Origin: Bog-877 sp050734135
GTDB lineage: Bacteria; Chloroflexota; Dormibacteria; Aeolococcales; Bog-877
Assembly (NCBI GenBank): GCA_050734135.1
Contig: JBOHUG010000082.1
Location: 5,954-69,953 of the forward strand
DNA: 64,000 bases
Direction of reading: 5' to 3'
Part shown: positions 54,740 through 63,070 of the stretch, in pieces
Numbering within the stretch: the stretch's first letter is position 1
How the letters are laid out: each line of letters starts with the position of its first letter
Translations under genes and position numbers: made by a program
The notes under the pieces: model-generated
Seen by the model: only the letters and a program-made list of their open reading frames with translations
What the model was told of the DNA's origin: nothing
The model's database searches: none

Positions 54740-54768
54740 CGGGCTCAGTGAGTGATTGACTGAGCCCG
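54740..54768. repeat. Perfect 10-bp stem hairpin at the 3' end of the DUF2277 gene
   Basis: CGGGCTCAGT and ACTGAGCCCG pair around GAGTGATTG. The hairpin spans the last codons and stop of the DUF2277 gene. No U-tract follows, so any termination role would be factor-assisted or mRNA-protecting. Confidence 0.6.
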
Positions 54769-54999
54769 TCGCAGCGGAGGCAGACTCGAAGGCGGCCTCC
54801 GCCGCGGCTCCATCTCCATTAGCAAGGTGGTGGTTGCCACTGCCACCTCGCGAACAGCTCGGTCGAAGACAAGCTCAGCTCGAGACGATGGAAGCCGAAT
54901 TCCGCTTATTTTGCGTACGTACTGAAGTGCGGCGGCGTCTATCTCTTCCGGGGTGGCCGCCGGCCGCAAACCGCGGAGGATCGTGATGTTTCGGCACAT
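54745..54999 (-). CDS. DUF2277 family protein
   Basis: 84-residue protein that begins MCRNI and continues with PAATPEEIDAAALQYVRKISG and AVREVAVATTTLL, the pattern of the small DUF2277 family, common in Actinobacteria and Chloroflexi. Function is unknown. The C-terminal 20 residues are rich in Pro and Arg. A TAGGAT box lies six bases before the ATG, so it is likely leaderless. Its 3' end carries a perfect hairpin. Confidence 0.85.
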   Translation of the reverse strand: MCRNITILRGLRPAATPEEIDAAALQYVRKISGIRLPSSRAELVFDRAVREVAVATTTLLMEMEPRRRPPSSLPPLRRAQSITH

Positions 55000-55274
55000 A
55001 GCGCGATCCTACGGGATTTCTGGGGATTGGCGAAGCCGCAGGGAATAAGTGTCGGTTGCAGCGACCCGATTGCGAGCCGGTCTCCGGCACACGTCCACCG
55101 CGCGATCCCCCGCCCACCGAAGCGAAGCGGCCCTGCCTTGAACCCGGTGCGGCCTTTGCCGGATCCGGGCGGACAAAACGCAAACGAGGGCTCACCCCGA
55201 GAAGGCCCCCGGTGCTGGTCTAGAGAGCCCATGATCGACTGTCTGCAGCAGCAGTGAGATGAAGATTGAGGACC

Positions 55275-55668
55275 ATGGCCGATCATCCCAGCGTCGCTCG
55301 TATCAGAGACGGGTACGCCGCATTCTCCAAAGGGGACTTCGCTGGTCTCAACGAATTCTTCGAAGACGACATCGTGTGGCACTCTAGCGGCCGCAATCAG
55401 TTGGCAGGCGACTTACCGGGGCCGCGATGCCGACTACGGCTTGTTCAGCAAGCTCGGAGAGGTCTCCGGCGGTACGTTCCGGGTCGACGTGCACACAATC
55501 CTGGCCGACGATGAGCACGGCGTGGCGCTAGTGACCAACACCATCCGCCGCGGAGGCGGGACAGCCGAAACTCAGCACGCGAACATCTTCCACTTTCGCG
55601 GCGGCAAGGTGGTGGAGTTCTGGGGCGCATCCACCGACCAGTATTCGGGGGACGAGGTCCTCGGCTGA
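55275..55668 (+). pseudogene. NTF2/SnoaL-like protein gene with a +1 frameshift
   Basis: The ATG at 55275 opens an NTF2-like (SnoaL) protein: VARIRDGYAAFSKGDFAGLNEFFEDDIVWHSSG. After GRNQLAGD the frame breaks. Removing one T from the TT at 55413-55414 restores the expected GDYRGRDADYGLFSKLGEVSGGTFRV, and that frame runs on through ADDEHGVALV to the stop at 55668. The family is usually about 130 residues, as the repaired protein would be. It is either a young pseudogene or a single-base sequencing error. Cone-fold proteins of this type are often isomerases or binding proteins of unknown ligand. Confidence 0.8.
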
Positions 55669-55831
55669 CGGCAAGGAACATAGCTTCAGGTCACCCGCGA
55701 GCACAGAACCGGGTCCGGGGGAAAAACATTGGGGCGTCGACGAATGCCGAACGACGGGCACTAGCCCCGACGGGCAACTCCGGGCGACTTCACTGACGGT
55801 GCGAAGAAGCTCTGGCCCGGCCTAGATGCGC

Positions 55832-55870
55832 GTGTCTCTGCACCTAGAATTTTTGCTCTGGCGGAGACAC
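55832..55870. repeat. Imperfect 10-bp inverted repeat with AT-rich loop
   Basis: GTGTCTCTGC (55832-55841) and GCGGAGACAC (55861-55870) match at nine of ten pairs around a 19-base loop containing TAGAATTTTTGC. It lies 136 bases outside the element boundary in chromosomal DNA. It could be a protein site or a transcript hairpin. Confidence 0.5.
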
Positions 55871-55969
55871 ATCGGGACGTCAGCCACGTGAACCTTCCCC
55901 AGATTGGAGGGAGCAACTCCGAAAGTGAATCGCTCGGCGCTTGGCGAGTCGTCCGAGGGCTCGGGGCAC

Positions 55970-55992
55970 CCGCCACGCGGGGTGGCGGTTTT
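55970..55992 (+). terminator. Possible intrinsic terminator
   Basis: CCGCCAC (55970-55976), five-base loop, GTGGCGG (55982-55988), then TTTT. The hairpin is strong but the U-run is short. It would stop plus-strand transcription before the tRNA-Pro fragment. Confidence 0.5.
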
Positions 55993-56005
55993 GATCTCAC
56001 AACAG

Positions 56006-56050
56006 TGGTCGGGGAGACAGGACTCGAACCTGCGACCCCCAGTCCCCCAG
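56006..56050 (-). other. att site: 3' fragment of tRNA-Pro(GGG), anticodon loop to CCA
   Basis: On the minus strand: loop CTGGGGG with anticodon GGG, stem half ACTGG, variable GGGTC, T arm GCAGG-TTCGAGT-CCTGT, acceptor half CTCCCCG, discriminator A, CCA. Upstream of the loop the sequence no longer pairs (CCCAA where CCAGT is needed) and no acceptor 5' half CGGGGAG is found. The homology therefore stops at the anticodon loop, a usual crossover point of tRNA-targeting tyrosine integrases. Confidence 0.8.
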
Positions 56051-56207
56051 TTGGGTCTGAGCCGTCCGGCCAAATCCGTGGTGGTCCATTTTGAGTTAGT
56101 GGGGCCACTTCGCCGTCCGCCAGCGTCCGGTTTTGTCCGTAAAAGTTTGCCCACATAGCCGTCAGATTAGCTGTCAGATGCGGCGCCGCCGGAAGGCCGC
56201 CGTGCGC

Positions 56208-57437
56208 TCAGCCGGAGGGAGTCTGGCGAGGCCGCCCGAACAGCTCGGACATGGCCCGGGCAGCCTCCTGCTGCATGTCCGGGGTCACGTGGCTATAGCG
56301 ATCCAAGGTGATCCCGACCGAGGAGTGGCCGAGCATCTCAGAGGCGACCTTGGGGTGGACACCCTGGGCCAGGAGCAGGGTCGCTGCTGTGTGGCGCAGG
56401 TCGTGGAAGCGGATCAGCGGCAGCCCGGCCCGCTGAAGCAGGGGGACGAACTCTCGCCGGAGCAGGTTGCGCCGCTCCATCGGACCGCCGAGCGTATTGG
56501 GGAACCCGAGGCCACAGTCCCGCCAGAGCGGACCAGCCGCCAGTCGCTCGGCGAGCTGTGCCTGCCGGTGCCGGCGCAGCCCCTCGACCGCCTGCACGCT
56601 GAGCGCCACCTGACGCCGGGAGCGGGTCGTCTTGGGCTCGGCGATGACGGGCGGCCCCACGCCCGACTGGAGACTGCCGGTGACACTCAGGCGGGAGCGG
56701 GTCAAATCCACGTCCTTCCACCGCAGGGCGAGGAGTTCACCCTGCCGGAGTCCGGCCGTGACGGCGAGCACGTACAGCGACTCGAAGCGCTCGCCTATGG
56801 CCGCCTCACAGAGCGCCTGGGCTTGGTCGGAGGAGAGTGTCTGCATCTCATGAGCGGCCATCCGTGGCGGCCTGACGAGCGCCGCCGGGTTCCGGGCTAT
56901 CACACCCCAGCGCACAGCATCGGCCAGGCACCGATGAGTCACCATGTGGGCATGGCGGGCCGTGCTCGGGCTCAGGCCGGCCGCCAACATGCCCTCGTGG
57001 AGAACCCGAATGTGCGCCGGACCTACCCGTGCGATCGGCACCTGGCCCAGTACCGGCAGTAGATGGCTGCGGCCCACCTGCTCGTATAGAGCCCATGTCC
57101 TGGGCCGGCGCAGGGACCGCATCCCGGGTAGCCAGTCTCCCCAGAATCGGCCGAAGGTCTGCCGCGGACCCGGGATCGGGGCACCTGTTTCCCGGGCGTG
57201 CTGGGCGAGGGCGAGCTGGCGGGCGACCGCGACGCGGGTCGAGCCGATCCAGCGCCGGCGCCGCCCGTCTACCCAGAGGGCCGGGCCGCCGCCCGGCGTT
57301 CTCGCTGGCGGATGACTTTCGGCACGGTGTAGCGCCCACCTTCCCGGCAACGCTGGCAGTGGTGACGCCGACCTGGGCTCGTGGAAGGCCGCCGACCATG
57401 GTCGTCGACCACGTAGGGAGCGCGGCAGGTGGAGCAT
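56208..57437 (-). CDS. int: Tyrosine-recombinase integrase
   Basis: Site-specific recombinase of up to 409 residues. The SAM-like core-binding domain is about residues 95-185 (TFGRFWGDWLPGMRSL onward); the catalytic domain follows. Catalytic Arg is in TAGLRQGELLALRW, the HxxR pair in HDLRHTAATLLL, His in LGHSSVGITLDRY and the nucleophile Tyr in DRYSHV. It ends 158 bases from the tRNA-Pro fragment, the normal int-att layout. The first 55 residues overlap the end of the next gene; TTG at 57350 is another possible start. It would integrate and, with the HTH protein, excise the element. Confidence 0.93.
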   Translation of the reverse strand: MLHLPRSLRGRRPWSAAFHEPRSASPLPALPGRWALHRAESHPPARTPGGGPALWVDGRRRRWIGSTRVAVARQLALAQHARETGAPIPGPRQTFGRFWGDWLPGMRSLRRPRTWALYEQVGRSHLLPVLGQVPIARVGPAHIRVLHEGMLAAGLSPSTARHAHMVTHRCLADAVRWGVIARNPAALVRPPRMAAHEMQTLSSDQAQALCEAAIGERFESLYVLAVTAGLRQGELLALRWKDVDLTRSRLSVTGSLQSGVGPPVIAEPKTTRSRRQVALSVQAVEGLRRHRQAQLAERLAAGPLWRDCGLGFPNTLGGPMERRNLLRREFVPLLQRAGLPLIRFHDLRHTAATLLLAQGVHPKVASEMLGHSSVGITLDRYSHVTPDMQQEAARAMSELFGRPRQTPSG

Positions 57438-58354
57438 CGGTAGATGCGGGGGCCCTCAGCTATGGTGCCAGCCAACTCGGTGATGAGCCGTCCAGCCAGG
57501 CTCCCGCTGCGCACAGTGACTCGCCACATCAAGAGTTCTCCGTCGAAGCGCCGGGCCTCGTCCCGACGACACAGCGGGAGCAGGGGGAGTGGGACCAAGT
57601 TGAGCCAGTTGGCCAGTGCTACCTCCAAAGCCCAGTCTGCCTTCACCACATCCTTCAGAAGGCCCCGGGGCCAGAGCTCAACTATCTCGGCTGGGACCGG
57701 GCGGTTTCCGGCCGGCCAGCGGGGCGGTCGATAGTCGGTGCGCGACCCCTCGCGCCAAGAGGCTGGGAGGGGCTCGCTAGCAGGGTCGGCCGGGTGTGGG
57801 CGCCGCGCGGCCGCCCGGGATTCGCTGGCAGTGAGCCTCGGCCCCCACGCGAGCTTCTCCCACAGGTCATCGCGGGTGCACCGGCCGTACTCGTTTATGT
57901 CGGCCAGGATCTCGAGCAGCGCCGCAAGCGAGGAGCTGAAGGCGCGCCAGCTCTCGATCGGCTCAGCCCAACGTGTATCGGGCTGGCAGGAGTGGTCTTG
58001 CCAAGGCGGGCAGCCCTCCAAGCCCTTGGTCCGGTGGGCGGACGGCCGAAGGTGGGCCTCGCAGAGTTCGAGCGGGCCCCACCTCCGGGCGAAGCCCAGC
58101 ACTGCACTTGGGAAGCTGACCGCCTCGGCCAGCCCGACGAACTCGACGAGCGCCGTGGACTCGATGGGGCCGCGTGAGAAGGAGCGGTGGACGTCGGGCT
58201 CGAAGGAACGCCCGTAGCGCAAGGCTTTGACGCCCTCGACGGTCGTCAGCTCCACAGTCGGAGGGACGGCATAGCTGAACTGGCCCAGTTCCCGGGGGTC
58301 GTCGATGCGGAACAGGGGTGCGCCTCGGGCTGGGGGGTGCGTCATGTGACGCAT
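57269..58354 (-). CDS. Hypothetical protein with C-terminal zinc finger (CGNR-like)
   Basis: I do not recognise the first 290 residues, which are rich in Trp, Arg and Leu with no membrane segment. The C-terminal 60 residues have CSTCRAPYVV ... HHCQRC, four zinc ligands followed by a basic tail, in the style of CGNR zinc-finger proteins of actinobacterial mobile elements. It may bind nucleic acid. The ATG at 58354 is followed by another at 58345; a TAAAAT box lies seven bases before the second. It lies divergent from the excisionase gene and overlaps the integrase frame at its 3' end. Confidence 0.6.
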   Translation of the reverse strand: MRHMTHPPARGAPLFRIDDPRELGQFSYAVPPTVELTTVEGVKALRYGRSFEPDVHRSFSRGPIESTALVEFVGLAEAVSFPSAVLGFARRWGPLELCEAHLRPSAHRTKGLEGCPPWQDHSCQPDTRWAEPIESWRAFSSSLAALLEILADINEYGRCTRDDLWEKLAWGPRLTASESRAAARRPHPADPASEPLPASWREGSRTDYRPPRWPAGNRPVPAEIVELWPRGLLKDVVKADWALEVALANWLNLVPLPLLPLCRRDEARRFDGELLMWRVTVRSGSLAGRLITELAGTIAEGPRIYRCSTCRAPYVVDDHGRRPSTSPGRRHHCQRCREGGRYTVPKVIRQRERRAAARPSG

Positions 58355-58442
58355 TTTACATCGCCTTTATCGCCCTCACAAGCCGGACGGTTCGTGGCAG
58401 ACTCCACCGATCGACGACAGACAGTCCGCGGAGGTAGATGCG

Positions 58443-58664
58443 ATGGCAGAGGATCGGGAGATCCTGAGCGTGGAGGAGGCCGCCGACTGGCTCGGTGTGG
58501 GTCGCTCGAAGGTGTACGAACTGATTGGGCAGGGCGAGCTGGCAGTGCTCCGCATGGGCCGGCGGACCTGTATCCCCACCGAGGTCCTCCGGGAGTTCGC
58601 CAGAGCGCACACCACCGTCGCGGGAGTGCCAGTGCACGCGGCAGGGACCGGCGGCTGGCGGTGA
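58443..58664 (+). CDS. Excisionase-like helix-turn-helix protein
   Basis: 73-residue DNA-binding protein of the MerR-like excisionase (HTH_17) family: LSVEEAADWLGVGRSKVYEL (helix-turn-helix, about residues 8-27), wing LAVLRMGRRTCIPTEVLREF. Such proteins act as recombination directionality factors or element regulators. The ATG has CGGAGGTAG upstream. It lies next to the divergent zinc-finger gene and two genes away from int. The next small frame starts inside its stop codon. Confidence 0.88.
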   Translation: MAEDREILSVEEAADWLGVGRSKVYELIGQGELAVLRMGRRTCIPTEVLREFARAHTTVAGVPVHAAGTGGWR

Positions 58665-58861
58665 GCCCGGGCCTCATCCAAACCGCCGCGGCAAGGCTGG
58701 TCAGGTGGCGGGGACGCCTCAGCGTGCCCCTGCTGGGCAGGGCCGCACGAAACACGGCCAGCGCTGCGCGCCCGGAGGGTGAAAGTTTGGCCGCCGGTGC
58801 CCAGCCAGCACCGACTGCCCAGGGGGGCAGGCGTGTATCTGGCACCGCCGCTCCCGCCTAG
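58661..58861 (+). CDS. Small basic hypothetical protein
   Basis: 66-residue frame whose GTG overlaps the excisionase stop (GTGA). The product is Arg/Ala-rich, beginning SPGLIQTAAARLVRWRGRL, with no known motif. Only the overlap and the lack of any better use for this stretch support it. High GC makes chance frames common. Bases 58862-58975 after it appear to be an untranslated spacer. Confidence 0.3.
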   Translation: MSPGLIQTAAARLVRWRGRLSVPLLGRAARNTASAARPEGESLAAGAQPAPTAQGGRRVSGTAAPA

Positions 58862-58975
58862 GAGTCTAGCCCAGCCCGCACACCCGACCGGCCAAGCGGC
58901 GGCCGTCGCCAACGGCCGGGGAGCCAGCCACTCGAGGGCGGCCACCAACGGGTCGGTCCCACCAACGGACGGCTG

Positions 58976-61281
58976 GTGACCACGCCCGAGCGGCTCAGCC
59001 GTGGGCTCCCATGCCCGATCTGCGGTGGGCATCCCGGCCTCCCAAAGGACAAAGGCCTGCGCTGCGCCGGCTTCCTCTCCGACGACGGCAAGCGAGCCTT
59101 GTGCACTCGCGAGGAGTTGGCCGGCCGGCTCGACCGCAATGAGAAGACCACCCCAGCTGGCTACTGGCACCGGCTCGACGGACCCTGCGGCTGCGGCGGC
59201 TCTCACGGGGGCGGCGCCGCGGCGACGGCCGTCCGCCCGACCCGGGCGCTTCGTCGCACCCCGAGCGGACCTCCGGTGCCCTATCCCATCTGCGACCGCG
59301 ACGGCACGGTGGTCGCGGTGCACCGGCGCCAGGACTACACCGACGCGCCCAAGCACATGTGGTGGAAGCGGCCCGACGGCACCCCGGGGCTGGGCGGCCG
59401 CCCAGCCCGGTCCCTCCCCCTCTACTGCACCGAGCACCTGCGCGACCTGGCCGGCGACACCGCCATCGTCATCTGCGAGGGAGAGAAGGCCACCGATGCC
59501 GTCAACGCGCTGGGGCTGGCCGGCGTCCGGGCGGTCGGGACGGTCACCGGTGCCCCAACGGTGCCCGACGCCGCGAGCTTCGAGCCGCTTCTCAGGTTCC
59601 CAAGGGACTCGCTCTGGCCCGACGCTGATGATGCCGGGGAGCGGCAGATGGCCGGGGTCGCTGCGGTGCTGGTAAAGCTGGGCCACCTCGACGTGCGCCG
59701 TCTCTGCGACCCCGGAGCGGCCCCGGCTCCCAAGATGACGCGGCCGACTTCGTCGCCTGCGAAGGCGCCGGGGCTGACCTGCGGGAGCTGCTTGACGCGG
59801 CGCAGCCGTGGGAGCCCCCGGTCACCGAGCCGAGTGCACCGCAAGGGAATCCGAAGCCGCCGGGGCCTACCCAGGCCGACCAGCTCCTCGAGCTCGCGAA
59901 AGCCACCGGTGCGGAGGCGTTCTCCTGCGACGGCCGCCCCTACCTCAGCGCCCCCGTGGGCGAGCACCTGGAGACCTGGCCGCTCGTCGGCAGGGTGGGC
60001 GCGGCCCCCGCCGCGCGCCACTTCCTGCGACGGCTCTGGCGGGAGCGGCACGGACGATCGCCCACCCGCGAATCACTCACCGCGGCCCTGGAGGAGCTCA
60101 CCGATCAGGCGCTATACGCCGGCCTGGAAAGGCCCGTCTATCTTCGGGCGGCGCGGCTCGATGACGGGAGGATCTGCATCGACCTGGGCGACAAGGACTG
60201 GACCGCGGTGGTCGTCGGGCCGGACGGCTGGCACCTCGAGCCCCATCCCGTCCGGTTCCGGCGCCCAGCTGCGCTTCGAGCTCTTCCGGTACCCGTGCGG
60301 GGAGGCTCAATCGACGAGCTCTGGGACCACGTCAACCTCACCGACCCCTCGGACCGGCGTCTCTACACCGTCGCGCTCGCGGCCGTCCTGTTCCCGGGGG
60401 TTCCCTGCCCCGTGTTCCTCTTCGTGGGGGAGCACGGAACGGCCAAGAGTGCGGGCGCCGAGGTGCTTCGGGCCCTGACCTACCCGGTGGTCGCGCCCCT
60501 GCGCAAGCTGCCCAAGGAAGGGCAGGAGCTTGTGGTGGCAGCTTGGTCGGGATGGTGCCTGGTCTTCGACAACGCCTCCAGCATTCCAGCCTGGGCGAGC
60601 GACGCCATCTGCCAGCTCACCACCGGGGGCGGCTCAGGCGCCCGCCGGCTCTGGACGGACGACGAGGAGGCCGTGATCGACTTCCAGCGACCGGTGATCA
60701 TCACCAGCATTGAGGCCGTCGCGACCCGCGGCGACTTTGCGGACCGCGCCGTCACGGTCGAGTTCCCGCCGATCGCCGAGGGGCGACGCCGGACCGATGG
60801 CGAGTTCAGAGCCGCCCTCCGTGCTGCATCTCCCCGCCTGTTCGGGGCGGTCCTCGACCTCTTGTCAGGTGCACTGCGCGAGCTCCCCAAGGTCGGGGAG
60901 CCGTCCCCAATCCGGATGGCCGACTTCTACCAGCTCGGCGTAGCCTGCGAGCGGGCCCTCGGCTGGCCCCAAGGAAGCTTCCGAGAGGACTGCCTCGAGA
61001 GCGTTGGCAGCGCTCGCGAGAGTGCTCTCGAGGCCTCGCCACTCACCGCCCACCTGCTCCGGATCGCCGACGACGAAGGGGGGTTCCTGGAGCTGGGCGG
61101 TGCACCGCGCCACGGCTTCGAAGGGACCGCCGCCCAGCTCCTCAAGAGGCTGAACGACCCCGCCGAGTCCCGCAGCCCAGGCCGCGGCCCCGGCGCCCAG
61201 CTCCGAGGATGGGCTGCAGGGCGGGGGGGCGCGACCACGGGCCGACCCGGCGGTCCCCCCGCGCCACCCGGGCGGTCGTAA
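58976..61281 (+). pseudogene. TOPRIM primase / P-loop ATPase of the element, split by a frameshift
   Basis: The first part has a zinc motif (CPICGGHPG ... LRCAGF ... CTREEL) and a TOPRIM site (CEGEKATDAVNALG, then WPDADDAGERQM). Near 59734 the coding frame shifts by -1: reading CCCAAG-GATGAC, with one more G, would give PKDDAADFVACEGAGADL and join smoothly to the second part. That part (to 61281) is a P-loop ATPase: GEHGTAKSAG (Walker A), WCLVFDNASSIPAWASDAIC, RPVIITSIEAVATRGDFADR. This matches replication ATPases of integrative elements and prophages. It is a one-base deletion, sequencing error or frameshift; no canonical slippery heptamer is present. Confidence 0.7.
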
Positions 61282-61291
61282 TGCCAATCGT

Positions 61292-61522
61292 TTGGGGCCG
61301 ACGGTCCGGGGACCAGCGCCCAGGACCTGCGATCAGTGCGGACGACCACTGCCGGCGCCCAGGCGGCCCAGCGGCCGGCAGCGGCGGTTCTGTACCCCGC
61401 GATGCCGTGGCCGGGCTACGCTTCGCCGCCGGGCTGGGCTTCCCGAGTCGATCCCGGTGCTCGGACCGCAGGGACGCGCTCCCTTGGTCAGGATCGTCGA
61501 GTTGCGAGGCGAGGCACCGTGA
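61292..61522 (+). CDS. Small zinc-ribbon protein
   Basis: 76 residues with CDQCGRPLPAPRRPSGRQRRFCTPRCRGRA in the middle, that is CxxC ... CxxxC with a basic tail, as in small zinc-ribbon or zinc-finger proteins of mobile elements. The TTG start is uncertain. The next gene begins inside its TGA. Role unknown; DNA or RNA binding is likely. Confidence 0.5.
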   Translation: MGPTVRGPAPRTCDQCGRPLPAPRRPSGRQRRFCTPRCRGRATLRRRAGLPESIPVLGPQGRAPLVRIVELRGEAP

Positions 61523-61845
61523 GTCGGCGGGCGGCGCGGCGGAGGCGTGAGGTCCGAAGGAGTCTGCGCGCCAGATCCCGAGCCGGCGGGCCCAGCCGGC
61601 GGCCCCAGCCCACCGTGATCGGCGGGTTCATGTATGAGGAGATCTGCCCCAAGTGCGGAGAGCCGTGCCTTGAGGTGACTGCCAGCCGGGAATTCGCCTC
61701 CGAGGGCTGGGTGGTACAGGGGCTAGAAGAGGACCGGCCCCCCCACCGCTGCCGACGCCGGTGGCCATGGCAGCGGAACCGGGCGGCCGGGTCCGGTGGG
61801 CGGGGTCAGCCTCCGGCGCCGGCAGCGCCGCCCAGGGGGCTCTGA
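61519..61845 (+). CDS. Small zinc-binding hypothetical protein
   Basis: 108-residue frame starting at GTG in the stop of the preceding gene. A very basic N-terminus (RRAARRRREVRRSLRARSR) leads to EICPKCGEPCLEV and HRC, giving four possible zinc ligands. An internal ATG at 61630 would give only the zinc part. No family recognised. Confidence 0.45.
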   Translation: MSRRAARRRREVRRSLRARSRAGGPSRRPQPTVIGGFMYEEICPKCGEPCLEVTASREFASEGWVVQGLEEDRPPHRCRRRWPWQRNRAAGSGGRGQPPAPAAPPRGL

Positions 61846-62277
61846 TCGCCATGCCCTGCCTCGCCAATGGCGGAGCGCCCCGGAGTCCGTGCGGGTTGGG
61901 ACCCGACCGCCGGAGTCCGAGCGCGCTGGCGCCTGGCTGGCTGCCCGACCACCTCGACCGCAGCCGATGGCCGCGACGCGCCTACCCCCGCCGCCGCCGC
62001 TTGGCTGAGCGCCCAACCCACCGGGCAGCCCGCCCCGGCGATGGCGCAGCGGTGGCAGCCCGCCCGATGGGCCGCGAGCTCGGCACCAAGATCGGGAGCG
62101 GGGTGGGCGTGGGGCATGTCCTGGCCGACCCTGCGCCGGCCGCTTCGGGTCCGGGCTGGCCGTGTCCGGATTGAGGCGCACCCGAGGCCACGCCGAGAAG
62201 CGGCTCGCGGCTGGACGGGTTGCCTGCCTCGTCCGGACCACCGCCGTGGACGCCGGTGCTGGGGAGGGGGGCCAACG
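61846..62277. other. 432-base stretch without a supported gene
   Basis: Open frames cross this region in several phases, but none has family features and their composition is the Arg/Pro/Ala mixture of chance GC-rich frames. An upstream extension of the recombinase (from 61867) is one such frame. No repeat was recognised. Confidence 0.4.
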
Positions 62278-62817
62278 GTGACCGGGGCCGCACTCTGGCT
62301 TCGCGTCTCCACCGCGGAGCAGGCGACCGAGAATCAGGAGCCCGAGTTGCGAGCGCTGGCCGCTCTGCGCGGATGGACGGTTGGGCCGGTCTACCGACTC
62401 GAGGAGTCCGCCTTCCAAGCTGGGGCTGCCTACCGGGCCGCGATCGCCGCTGTGCGCCGGGACGCCGGGCGGGGGCGCTTCCAGGTGCTGTGCGTGTGGG
62501 CGCTCGACCGGCTCAGCCGGGAGGGCCCTCTCGCCACCCTCCAACTCGTCGATCAGCTCAGCCGGTCCGGGGTATCCGTGGTGTCGGCCCAGGAGCCGTG
62601 GACCGAGGCCCCGGGGGAGCTGCGTGAGCTGCTGCTGGCGATCGTGGGATGGGTGGCCCGGCAGGAGAGCGTGCGCCGCAGCGAGCGGACCAAGGCGGGC
62701 ATGGCCCGGGCCCGGGCCGAGGGCAAGACCATCGGCCGCCCGCGTGGAGCCAAAGATCAGCGCAAGCGCCATCGGTCGGGGTACTTCGCGAGGGAGGCCC
62801 GGAAGCGCGAGAGCTAG
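62278..62817 (+). CDS. Serine recombinase (resolvase/invertase family)
   Basis: 179-residue site-specific recombinase. Catalytic Ser11 is in LWLRVSTAEQ, with NQEPELRALA and the arginine-rich motif VLCVWALDRLSREGPLATLQ carrying the other active-site arginines. A GMARARAEGKTIGRPRG hinge leads to a short, arginine-rich end; the usual C-terminal HTH is shortened. The GTG at 62278 is fixed by the family N-terminus and a G-rich ribosome site. It may resolve dimers of the element, acting on the repeat cluster 150 bases downstream; that link is inference. Confidence 0.88.
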   Translation: MTGAALWLRVSTAEQATENQEPELRALAALRGWTVGPVYRLEESAFQAGAAYRAAIAAVRRDAGRGRFQVLCVWALDRLSREGPLATLQLVDQLSRSGVSVVSAQEPWTEAPGELRELLLAIVGWVARQESVRRSERTKAGMARARAEGKTIGRPRGAKDQRKRHRSGYFAREARKRES

Positions 62818-62951
62818 GCGGCAGGCGCCCCGGGCCCGGCTGTGACTTTGGAGGTCTTTAGATGATCGCTCTCCGTTCCGTTTGTCACAGTTGAGGCGGC
62901 CGTAATCACTAGACGGGGAGCCCCCGGGGAAGTCGGCGCGGACCAAGCTGG

Positions 62952-62969
62952 TAGGCACCCCAGTGCCTA
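62952..62969. repeat. Perfect 7-bp inverted repeat
   Basis: TAGGCAC-CCCA-GTGCCTA. It stands five bases before the first GTAGGAAC copy and shares the TAGG core with it. Confidence 0.7.
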
Positions 62970-62973
62970 TCGA

Positions 62974-63070
62974 GTAGGAACCCGCCCCGGCCACCGCTGA
63001 GCCCTGTGTAAGAGCCTTGACCGTCGGACGTTCCTACGCGGTAGGAACCAGGGGGGGTGACCGTTCCTAC
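62974..63070. repeat. Iteron-like cluster: four copies of GTTCCTAC/GTAGGAAC
   Basis: Copies lie at 62974-62981 (reverse), 63030-63037 (forward), 63041-63048 (reverse) and 63063-63070 (forward). The middle pair forms a perfect palindrome, GTTCCTAC-GCG-GTAGGAAC. The two forward copies are extended to CGTTCCTACGCG-like units (first base varies) and are 33 bases apart, three helical turns. Confidence 0.75.

Noticed and set aside
57029..58177. Plus-strand frame of 382 codons over the int and zinc-finger genes
   Set aside because: The minus-strand reading has a clear zinc motif at its end and a plausible start; the plus frame has only low-complexity Arg/Gly/Pro sequence.
59725..59745. Programmed -1 frameshift in the TOPRIM/ATPase gene
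   Set aside because: The local sequence TCCCAAG does not meet the X-XXY-YYZ rule, and a single missing G explains the change better.
59735..60478. Continuation of the TOPRIM frame past the frameshift
   Set aside because: After 59734 this frame becomes Arg/Ser/Pro-rich without motifs, while another frame carries the ATPase domain.
61723..62994. 423-codon minus-strand frame over the serine recombinase
   Set aside because: Antisense to a recombinase with an intact catalytic serine; composition is chance-like.
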